Shown in pieces: positions 35,701 through 45,400 of a stretch of DNA of 64,000 nucleotides. Each line of letters begins with the position of its first letter. Position 1 is the first letter of the stretch. Where the stretch lies: positions 19,969,001 through 20,033,000 of the forward strand of contig NC_079882.1 of assembly GCF_029227915.1 (NCBI RefSeq), given 5' to 3'. The position numbers and the translations under genes were made by a program. The notes beneath the pieces are model-generated. The model did not search any database. It saw nothing but the letters and a program-made list of their open reading frames with translations, and was not told where the DNA came from. This DNA comes from Hydractinia symbiolongicarpus. Lineage: Eukaryota > Cnidaria > Hydrozoa > Anthoathecata > Hydractiniidae.

Positions 35701-37031
35701 ATTACTAAATACTTGATATTTAGCTTCAGCTATATATTTTTTTGTCACAATGTTTTCGAATAGATTGCTATAAATGCTTGCATATGCCAGGCACGCCCTC
35801 TTATAAGGCAGCCTGTTAGCATGCTCCAACCACCTGTATGTGTCAAGCATAACTGGTGCACATGAAAGCAAAATAGCAAAAATTTTAAATGGTTATTGAA
35901 TCAAAAGTTATATCTTCAAATAGATTGCTATAAGTATGCTTGCATGTGCCAGGCACGCCCTCTTATAAGGCAGCCTGTCAGCATGCTCCAACCACCTGTA
36001 TGTGTCAAGCATAACTGGTGCACATGAAAGCAAAATAGCAAAAATTTTAAATGGTTATTGAATCAAAAGTTATATCTTCAAATAGATTGCTATAAGTATG
36101 CTTGCATGTGCCAGGCACGCCCTCTTATAAGGCAGCCTGTCAGCATGCTCCAACCACCTGTATGTGTCAAGCATAACTGGTGCACATGAAAGCAAAATAG
36201 CAAAAAATTTAAATGGTTATTGAATCAAAAGTTATATCTTCAAATAAATTAGTAAACGTATGCTTGCATATGCCAGGCATGCATTAATTTCGCAAATCAG
36301 TCAATGAAAATTTTTGGGAGACTTAATTTCTCGAATGCAATGCAAATTCGCAAAAAATTCTGACAATAAATATATATGTAGAATAAAATATAAATATTTT
36401 ATTGTTTTGTTTTTACATAGAGTGCTCAATAAAAATCGAGCTGAATAATATATAATTTAATTTTTTTTGTTATCTGCCAAATTTTCTTCCCGCCAAAATT
36501 TTTGGATTGCAAGTATGTGTAATGTACTGTAAAATAATAAAAAAAGCTGGAAATACAAAATAACAATACCAGGCTGGAACATTAAAAAAGTAAGACCACC
36601 TCAGCCTGGGCATTATATCCATTAAATATTTTTTGAGAAATCTAGCTAGCATTGTTTTTTTAGAGATAAGTCTCTGGAAATAAATTTTTCTTACATTCTG
36701 AAGAATCCCCATCTCTCTTGTACTGAAATGTCGACTTGTTGACATGCAGACAAATAACATCACTTCGGCAATTTTTTGCCGACATGGAAAAATTTGATTT
36801 AAAATAATTTAGGGTCAAACGATTTATTTCTAGAATGTGTCAAATAAATATGCGTGAAAATTTTAGCTAACTTTTTCTTTCTTTAGATTCTGCTACGAAT
36901 GCTACCGAAGCAAAGTTTACGAATTAGCATATGCTGTACAGAAATACTTTACTCACGTCTGTGGTTCTTCGCCCTTTTCGCCTTGTGAGTTGATACGAAC
37001 TTCTTAGGGGCTTAGGCGCGAATTTCCTCAT
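32799..37031 (-). CDS. Spliced gene of the inner transposon with DUF4806-like C-terminus
   Basis: Seven exons connect with GT-AG borders and uninterrupted phase: 35439-35332, 35164-35099, 34727-34548, 34436-34255, 33647-33583, 33316-33216 and 32923-32799 (stop TAA). The encoded part has an acidic start (FDFTEAETDDEEV), a Pro/Ser/Thr-rich linker with KRKHVSPVRQTP, then a helix VLYLLTDIRNLLGRQN. Next comes the DUF4806-like core: LLSQLSRVGGSKIRENVKNV, KIMNNEVMSALNMKGKGKSE, GFARMNLYKAVVETVIKHQ, ending KYAPDRCGGAGRTNAEEN. A likely first exon lies at 37031-36957 (MRKFAPKPLRSSYQLTRRKG, GTGAGT donor), but its phase does not fit 35439 directly, so one more exon must exist between them. DUF4806 has no known function; its cnidarian and arthropod members often lie in repeats. 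Not recognised as a transposase. Confidence 0.75.
35745..36285. repeat. 162-bp tandem repeat, about 3.3 units
   Basis: TGCCAGGCA recurs at 35785, 35947, 36109 and 36271, an exact 162-bp spacing; units two and three are nearly identical. Each contains CCTCTTATAAGGCAGCCTG. A single diverged copy lies at about 32262-32345 in the same element. It lies in an intron of the DUF4806-like gene. Confidence 0.92.
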
Positions 37032-37737
37032 CGAAAGTTTCCCGCCAATGACTAGGAGGGATATTACATGCGACAAAGTAAAGGTTTAAATATGTGAAAG
37101 CGAAGTAAATAAACAGTTATTATTGTATTATAAATTATAATTTGACAAAATGGATTGTATTTTAAATGTCTCACATCCATAATACAAGTTGAAATATTTG
37201 TTTCTCTCAAAATACGAGGACAAAAAACCCCCTGATAAATATTACAAAAAATAAATCGAACGTTTGGTACGCTCTGTTGAAAAAAAATCCATTGAATGTT
37301 TTGTGTACATTTCATGTTTGTGTTCATTCATTCTCTGATGTTATGTCACAAAAGTTTTAACATAGCATAAGAGAATGAATGCACATTCGGCTCTTATGTA
37401 AAAAAGTACATAGATGCGGCTGTAAAGTTGCAAACAAATGGTAATATTTTGAAGTAGTAAAACTGCAGTAAAATTAGCGATATATATGAAAAACAACATA
37501 ACGTCGGCATTAATATATCCAATCGCTGACAAATTACAAAAAAATTAAGTAAAACGTGCGTTCTTTATTTCTAGTTTATGACGATCTTTAACAAACACCG
37601 AGTACGCTTCGTTATTTTGTTGGACAGTTTGGAACACTTCTATGAACGTCTGTTTGAGATATAACTTTGCAGGCCAGTGTGAGACGAACTAAAACAAATA
37701 AGATTTGAACGGAACAGATTCTCGGTAAAAAGTTAAT

Positions 37738-38215
37738 TTGGTGCAACGTTGAATAAACGTCGATAAGACGTCGGTTGAATCAACGTTGCAGTGCAACGTT
37801 GAATAAACGTCGATAAGACGTCGGTTGAATCAACGTTGCGGGTGCGACGTTGAATAGACGTCGGTTGAATCAACGTTGCGGGAGTGACGTTGAATAAACG
37901 TCGATAAGACGTCGGTTGAATCAACGTTGCAGTACGACGTTGAATAAACGTCGGTTTTACGATCGTTGAAACAACGTCTTTTTTCGACGTTGTATCAACG
38001 TTGATATCACGTCGGTTGAAACAACGTTGTGGAAACGACGTTGAAAAGACGTCGATGATGCGACGTTGTATTCATGTCGGAGGGCAACGTTGAAAAGACG
38101 TTGAATTTACGTCGGTTGCATCGACGTTGCAGACCCAACGTTGATTAGACGTTGAATGTTGGTTGCGACGTCGCGACCAGAATTCAACGTCTAATCAACG
38201 TTGAAAAGACGTCGT
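37738..38215. repeat. Right ACGTTG array of the inner element
   Basis: Units such as GACGTTGAATAAACGTCG and ATAAGACGTCGGTTGAATC recur about a dozen times. The frame on minus at 37733-37924 is only the translated repeat. Confidence 0.9.
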
Positions 38216-38226
38216 GTGCCCACTGG

Positions 38227-38313
38227 GATAGATCTGTTACAGATTTGGTCCTAGAAATGGAAACGTTAGAGAATGTAAGCAATCAATCTGACACTGATAG
38301 TGATATTTATTAA
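38227..38313 (+). pseudogene. C-terminal continuation of the outer-transposon gene
   Basis: Immediately after the inner element the frame that was cut at 31326 continues without shift for 28 codons (RSVTDLVLEMETLENVS and an acidic tail) to TAA at 38311-38313. The frame match across a 6.9-kb insertion supports both the boundaries of the inner element and the coding status of the interrupted frame. Confidence 0.7.
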
Positions 38314-38444
38314 AATATAATTATATATTATCGTGTTCGTATTTGTTAAAACATTTTGTTTCTTAGGTAATATTTTTTATATTTTCAGCTATACAATTTA
38401 TTTTACTTTAAATAGATGTGCAGCCGTACTTTAATTTTGATCAA

Positions 38445-39110
38445 TGGTAGCCGTACCTAACCTAATTTCGTTTTTATGGAACATATGTAGCATTTGAAGA
38501 TGTTTCCTATACGATAGGACCCAGCCGTACCTTAATATGGTCCAGCGTACCTTATTTTAGCTAGCCGTACCTAACCTAATTTCGTTTTTATGGAACAATT
38601 TTAGCATTTGAAGATGTTTCTTATACGATAGGACCCAGCCGTACCTTAATATTTTCCAGCCGTACCTTATTTTAGCTAGCCGTACCTAACCTAATTTCGT
38701 TTTTATGGAACAATTTTAGCATTTGAAGATGTTTCTTATACGATAGGACCTAGCCGTACCTTAATATGGTCCAGCCGTACCTTATTTTAGCTAGCCGTAC
38801 TTAACTTAATTTCGTTTTTATTGTACAGGTTTTAGCCTTTAAAGTTGTTTCTTATACGAAAGGACCCAGCCGTACCTTAATATTTTCCAGCCGTACCTTA
38901 TTTTAGCTAGCCGTACTTAACCTAATTTCGTTTTTATGGAACAATTTTAGCATTTGAAGATGTTTCTTATACGATAGGACCTAGCCGTACCTTAATATTT
39001 TCCAGCCGTACCTTATTTTAGCTAGCCGTACTTAACTTAATTTCGTTTTTATTGTACATATTTTAGCCTTTAAAGTTGTTTCTTATATGATAGGACCCAA
39101 CCGTAAAATA
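38445..39110. repeat. Right subterminal array of the outer element, ~115-bp units (about six)
   Basis: The inverted partner of 28258-28800: each unit has TAGCCGTACCT, TTTCGTTTTTAT, TTATACGATAGGACC and CAGCCGTACCTTAATAT. Units are more alike within this array than to the left array, pointing to local homogenisation. Confidence 0.9.
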
Positions 39111-39514
39111 TATGTTGTCTTATAATTTTCATATTTTTCCTCTCTTTTCCTTACCTATCCCCTTTATTTTACTTTACTTGATAAGTCGCATTGAAGTTCA
39201 CCGCTCGTACTAACCACCTTTTTATTGCCGGCCGTACTTAATTTGTCGATTTGGGAATCACCTTCCCGCGCTCTCCCCCGTTTGGTTTCTATAAGAGCAA
39301 GATGTTTCGTTAACATTTTTCGTATTTTGCGGGTTCATTGGCGATTGAGAAACAGAAATTCAGTGACACAACAAATTTACCACTACGATTAGCTCAGTTT
39401 TTTCAATTAAAATACATTACCTCACCTTAAAAAGAAAAGTGTAGTTACGTACGGCTAAGGTACGGCTTAGGTACGGCTGTTAGGTACGGCTAGCTTTACC
39501 TAAGCACTTCTCCG

Positions 39515-41650
39515 CCATGATGCCGTTTCTAGCATGTATAAAAAGCGGCACAAATCATCGGCTTGCTGTAAAATACGGTGGCCCATAACTGCAAACAAAA
39601 CAATCAAGAAGTACGAACACATTCGACAAAACTACGAACACTTTTGACAGAAGTACAAACATTTTAGACAAAACTTTAGTCAAAAATGTTCGTACTTTTG
39701 TTGAATATGTTCGTAGTTTTGTGAAAAATTTTCGAATTTTTGCTGAATATGTTTGTAGTTTTGTGAAAATGTCAAAAATACGGTTTAAATCTTCTTAATT
39801 TTTGATTTGTACTAATAAGCCTCGGTTTCAAGCAGAGTTCAATTCGGACAAAAATAAAAAATGTAGGGTACAGGTTGTTTGTTTGCTGTATGAATCTGAA
39901 GATTTCAAATTCTATCAAATTTCAAGTCAGGATTTCAAAATGTTCGTACTATTGTCGAATATGTTTGTACTTTGGTCAAAAATCACATTCATTTTGTTTG
40001 AAAAAGTTTATAAGTAGCAGTGGTGCATCAAAGAAAACCAATTCGGGAAAGGTGTATAATCAAAATCAATTAACTTCATGCATTAAAATGACAGAAAAAC
40101 AATTGACGGTAGAGACTCGCCGTCTCGGATAACAAAAAGCAGAAAGTTGCCCTGGGAACGAGGTTGAGCAGCACGAAAAATAGAGCAAATGTGGTAAACT
40201 TTTTCTATTTTTTTACTCCTAAATTTTTTTCTGTCAATTTATCAATGAATATATTTTAATTTTCTGCTATTAATATCATCCACCTCGTATTACCAATACG
40301 TGCTACAATGCCACAACACTCGCAACTTTTATTTATGTATATACCGAAATAAATGCAGATAGCTTTGCTGTCATCACAAAAAATGACCATTTCGCTTAAG
40401 GTACACTGCAGGATATCTTCAGTTGATAATGGGCATCAGTTGCTCTCCCTGTTATTTGCCTATTGCCGTCCCTGTCGCGAAAAATTCCGTTGTCCCCTTT
40501 CATATCAAAAAAGGCAAAAAAATCTGGGGACGAGGGGGATTAGAGTGGTCTATGACGAGTTACACCAAGTTATTACTATTGTTAAATGGTTGTACTTTCA
40601 TACACACTGATCCCACTTGTTTAATGGTGTGTCAAGAACATAAATATTTATTATATTCCTGACCTCTCACTTACTTTTTATGTTTGTAACGAGTTTGCAT
40701 TTGTACAAGAAGTTATCTAGATCTAAATTAAGTTGCTTTGCTGCTTTAGAGAAGAATATATATTTCTTTGTGTTTGTTATGCGCTCAATGGTTCTCTATT
40801 GTATTCTTCTTTGATCGAAAATGTGTTTTTTTATTCTTAAAAGTTTGGGGCGTTCTCAGCTTCAAGAGTCTACTATCAAGATTCGTACTTAACGATTCCA
40901 TATAATGAAAATCCTTTACGCAACATGTTTGCTTTAGTTCAAGTATTTTGAATCCATGAAATTTATAAACTCGAGTAGACTGAATGTTTTTGTTAAATTA
41001 GAAAAATTTGCAACCTCATCCCCACTGCCTCTTATCTCTTTTTTATGACGGCGGGACAAACAAATTCACATCGCCGTCTCGATGTCAGAAAAGATAACAA
41101 TTTTAAACAAAAGGGGCTACACGACGCACGTTAATCGCTAGAGACACATTGGACTTTACTCAACCTTGTTCCCAGCCCCTTTTGTCTACTTTATATAAAA
41201 AGGCACACTGGCACGAAACTTATTGCACTTCGTAGAAAAAATTTTGGAAGATGTCTGTTCTACATGAAGGATATTTTAAAACAACGCTTGGGGAATGTTG
41301 ATTAAATTTTTATTTGTATCTGCTCACTTTCAGTTTCTTGCGTATTTATTAAACAATAACCATTTTCCTTTTTTTATTTCTCTTTTTTATGTTATTGTGA
41401 CCGAAATAAAAGCGGTGAAAGTTGTCGAGTTATTAAGAGATAATATTGTGCCGTGTTCTAATAATCAAAGCAAAAGGAAGAGAGTCCTTAGTGGTTTTAT
41501 TGACTCAGGCGCACCAACTGAACAAATAAGAAGTGAACTCTGTGATTTCGATAACTAATTTTAAATTTCAGCAATGTATAATAAAAACTGCAGACCAATG
41601 TTCTAACTAACATCTGTAGTAAAAAATTCGGAAGAAGTTCTACCGTCACA
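39515..41650. other. Intergenic region upstream of the SVEP1-like gene
   Basis: No host gene recognised. It contains a small foldback built from GTTCGTA(C/G)TTTTGT units (about 39600-39780), and copies of the dispersed GGGAACGAGGTTG repeat at 40150 and 41161. The promoter of the SVEP1-like gene should lie in the last part. A TATATAAAAAGGC at about 41192 resembles a TATA box but belongs to the dispersed repeat. Confidence 0.5.
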
Positions 41651-42437
41651 ATGAAGGTCGGATTTCTCAACCTTCTGCTATTTCTGTTTTTGACTTGTGG
41701 AGATATTGTGAAGATAAAAACACAAAGAACAGACTGCTCATACAAAAGACCTTTAAAGGGCTCGCTGTCACAGCAACATCGGGCTTTTGTGAACTGTTGG
41801 GGAAGAGATGTTGAGAGTGGTCAATCGGAGCTAATTGTTCTTATAGACACATCAGGAAGCATGGTTTCTACTGGCAGTTTTCAAGGAAGAACCATGACGG
41901 GCTTTCAAATATCAAAAGCATTTGTAAAAGCCTTGCTATCAGAAGTACGAGTTGCTTTCAACGCAACACGGATCGCGATCGGGACGTTTAGTTCAGACCA
42001 TCGAATAAACTTCAACTACATTTTAAATCCGAGTTACGCCAATACAAAATGCAAATTCAATGATGATTTCAAAAAATTAAAATTTGATGGATTTATGACG
42101 AACATTAAAGGAAGCTTGCAAGACGCCTATAACGTGTTCCGGTCCTTAGACAGTGACCCTGTTACACATTCAAGACGTCCACGGTCGAACAAGGTAGTGA
42201 TTTTGCTAACAGACGGAGTAGGAAATATGGTTGGTAATAGAGTAGATTCTGCTGGTGCTGACGCGACACCGGAAGCTCTCCGCTTGAAACAGACTGGATA
42301 TGTGGAACTTTATACCGTGGGAGTCACTCACGCGACTGATCAAAACATGTTAAAAAAGATTGCTACCGATCCTAGTTTGTTCTTATATTCAAAAGATTTT
42401 ACAGATCTTGGAAATCTGGCAGCTAACATCAGAGGAG
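41651..42437 (+). CDS. SVEP1: SVEP1-like exon 1: signal peptide and vWA domain
   Basis: Starts MKVGFLNLLLFLFLTCGDIV, a clear signal peptide. A von Willebrand A domain follows from about residue 58, with the MIDAS motif DTSGS (LIVLIDTSGSM), the second metal-site Thr region (FMTNIKGSL) and the Asp in ILLTDGVGN, so metal binding looks intact. Two Cys precede the domain. It ends at GTAGGT in phase 1. It could in principle be a separate vWA gene, but it lacks a stop before a good donor and matches the first exon of SVEP1. Confidence 0.85.
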
Positions 42438-45400
42438 GTAGGTTTCATTCTGTATTTTTTCAAACTCGTCCCAGGACATTTTAGATTTTGAGAGGTTCCG
42501 TCCTAGGGATGATGTTGTGTTTCTTTTTATTTTCTAAACTGCACACATTCCAGACTGGCTTTTTTTGGAAATGCGTCCATTAAGAATTTTCGTTAAGGTA
42601 GAGCCTTATTACAAACATGTCGAAGATATTTCGAAGCAATTATGGACCGAAATTTAAAACTTGAAAATGTTTTTAGTTCATCTTATTTTTTTTCATTTTT
42701 TTTTGTCTTTTTTGGCATCGACAGAACATTACATTTGAAGCACTCATAGCAACGTTACGTTTTATATATTCGTTCATTCAACTTAGCTTTTACATGTTTA
42801 ACTTTCCATAGATTTGAAGATTGTTCTTAAAATGTTCCTTTCTAAGAACAAAAATCAGACGTTCAAGATTGTCAAAAAGAGAAAATGAGCCCTGGGGACG
42901 AGGTTGATCTAAGCCTCATATAAAAATGTGTATTTATAGGGGTAGGTTTTTCGTCCTGATGATTACATCATAAAAGCAAAAAATAACGAAAATATCTTTT
43001 AGAAGCTATGAGGGGAAAATAGTTGTTGAAGAAAAATTAAGGCAGGCAAACGAATCCAAATTCAAAATTTGTTTTGTAACATTTTGATGCTAAATCTTAC
43101 AAATTTCCGTGTAGCATGAAACGTTAAAATATTCATAGGCATTAGATTTGAATTAATGAACTGCTGAGCTCGTTGGCTTTAGATCAGCATTCCCTAATTC
43201 CAATAAAATGAAGTGATATTTTTTTCAATTTGTAATACAACAATTCAAAGAGTGGTAATTCAATCTCGTCGTCTCTGGATATCTTTATCGGGCAAAAAAT
43301 GTCGGCAAAAAGTGACAAAAAATTCGAAAAATGACAAAAATTTTATACAAATTGTGCCTAAATTTTTTCTGGAAACATTTTGTCAAAAATTCTAAAAGAG
43401 GTCTTCCAAACGAAATTTTTTCACGATGCTGTTGAAAAACCGTTTCTTTTTTCTTAATCTTCTAAAATTTCAAGAGCAATACCTCCTAATTACAGTTCCA
43501 AAACATTGTTGTTCTCCATGGCGGAAAAACATGCGACTTAGCATGCTTTTCCGCCTTTAGTCAAGGCAAGGTAATTGTCTGGGAAAATTTTCGTCACTAA
43601 CTAACCTTTTTTATCATTTTTCCCTGAAAAAAGATCTTATTAGCTGCAATATCACGTGTAAATATTATTAAATAAGCACAAATGTTTTGCACCTACCCAT
43701 CTTAGTTAAAATTAAAAGAATTAGAACTGTGGTCGGTTATGTTTTTTTTACAACAAGTAACTCACTTCAAGTGGTTTTTCTGCAATTCATTATGTGCAAA
43801 TTTCACAAAGTTCGACTTGTAAAATATCTCTCTCCACTGGTTTTGTGGCGAAGTTTGACTCCTTTTAATTCAACCAACATTAAAATAAAGTCGCTTTTGT
43901 GGACCTTAAAATTAAATCTCGCAAAAGTTAGGTCATTCTCAAGTAGCCTTTTATGGATGGGAATACTATTCTTTAGCTGTTTTTGAGCTCAATATTAACG
44001 CTATAATTTCGTATGAAAATATTTCATGACTGTTAAAGCTCTGGGTAAAGGCCGACACTCTTGGTACAAGCAAAAGATGAACACATACTGGATTTCAGCA
44101 TTTACGTATGGCATTAAAGAAAAAAACAATAGACGTCCTCCACAAAATTTAATATTGCTTTGACAGCTTTTTTTACAAAGGCAATTATCTCTGGATACAA
44201 CAACGCATAAAAATACATGCACACAAAACTCAAAAATTACTGACCCAACAGACAGGCACAAGATGTACCAAAATTCAATTATATTGGACAATTTAACTGG
44301 ACAAATTTTACAATATCCACCTAAAAATACATCCATAACAACAATCAGATATTATAAAAAACAAGTCAAAAGTGTGTAATAATTTAAAAGTCAATTTTAA
44401 GTTGACAACAAGGTTTCAGTCATCATCGTCATCTGGCACAAAAATGTTCCATTCTTCTAAAAATTCAGCACCACGTTTAGCAGCTAACGCTCCAATATAC
44501 ATGCATGGCACAGATACAACCATTACTGGTATGATTCCCCAGTTAAATTTATAAGGCTTAGATTCGATGGCTCCTTTGGTGAGCTGTCTGGATTGCAAAG
44601 TCACACATGATGACCGCATTGGTAACGTTCCCATACATCTCCTCAGCAAGGAAGTCATTATCAATTTAATCTACGAAATAAACAAAAATAGGTAAGGATT
44701 TAATTTGCATAAAATCCTGAAAAAAGCTTTAAGTATGACTTTTATGATAAAGAAATTCCCTAAAAAATTTTTTATTTTAATGAAGGTAGAAAAAAAACTT
44801 TTAAAAGTTGAATGAATACAGTTGATAACGGTATATATAATTCTTGTTTTGTGATTTTTTTCGTTTAAACACAATAAAGAAAGAAATAAGGAAGACAAAA
44901 TAAGTTTCACTGCCAAAAATAATGGAAAGAAAGTCTTCATAACATCTTGTTTTTGAGTTCCAGGGCAATAGATTTGGAATAAACAAATAACAAATAACCC
45001 CCAGTAAAATCAAAATACCCTGTAAAACCCCTACAATATCGCACAAACTTTGAAATGGAATCTTAATAAAGATTAACAATAATTATATATAATGACTAGC
45101 CAAACAAGGATAAATATACTTAGAAACATAATAGGGGAAAATAGGGCAAAGATAAATTGTCTTACTAAAAATAGTTTTAGTTTTAACAATGAACTTTAGA
45201 TATAAATGTATGTATTTACATTCAATATGGCAAAAATAAAAGTGATACTAGTGAATTTAATGTCACTTTGTATTACACATTGTACAATACAGTTCAGTTT
45301 TTTCCAGCACTGGCCTCTGCTGTTTCTATCTCTGCTATTCTAATTTCAGCCTCCTTCCTTGCCCAATCTAACAGATCATCATTTGGACGAAAATATCCAC

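Larger units (their letters stand above)
31327..38227. mobile_element. Inner element of the nested pair: CAGTGGGCAC-ended transposon
   Basis: The ends CCCAGTGGGCAC and GTGCCCACTGGG are perfect 12-bp inverted repeats. GGAT precedes the left end (31323-31326). GGAT also occurs at 38226-38229, overlapping the right end by two bases, so the duplication is GGAT or shorter. Both ends continue into arrays of CAACGTTGAA/GACGTC-type motifs (left 31339-31850, right 37738-38215). The interior has a spliced minus-strand gene with a DUF4806-like C-terminus and a 162-bp tandem repeat. No DDE transposase was recognised, so its superfamily is undecided. Confidence 0.82.
27830..39505. mobile_element. Outer element of a nested pair: long-ended DNA transposon, possible MuDR/Rehavkus-like
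   Basis: Left end GGTTAAGTAAAGCTAGCCG and right end (reverse complement) GCTTAGGTAAAGCTAGCCG are inverted repeats that continue as CTAGCCGTACCTAACAGCC. ACTTCTCCG lies immediately outside both ends (27821-27829 and 39506-39514), a 9-bp direct repeat. Behind each end sits an array of ~115-bp units, oriented inversely (28258-28800 and 38445-39110). Family knowledge: 9-bp duplications with long, minisatellite-rich ends are found in Mutator-type elements such as Rehavkus; the classification here is inference, since no transposase was recognised. Without the inner insertion the element would be about 4.8 kb. It carries an unrecognised spliced gene at 29187-38313. Confidence 0.78.

Noticed and set aside
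37733-37924. Open frame on minus with a repeated QPTSYRRLFNV-like peptide
   Set aside because: It is a translation of the ACGTTG array; the periodicity follows the DNA repeat.
28258-39110. Regular arrays considered as CRISPR or as a gene for a repetitive protein
   Set aside because: Units are 115 bp, contiguous, without unique spacers, and lie next to transposon ends; no sustained open frame exists.
41188-41213. TATATAAAAAGGC as a TATA box for the SVEP1-like gene
   Set aside because: It lies inside the dispersed CCAGCCCCTTTTGTCTA repeat, which has similar AT-rich sequence at other copies far from genes, and is more than 400 bp from the start codon.
43687-43986. 99-codon plus-strand frame in intron 1
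   Set aside because: No domain, no splice partner and ordinary AT-rich composition.
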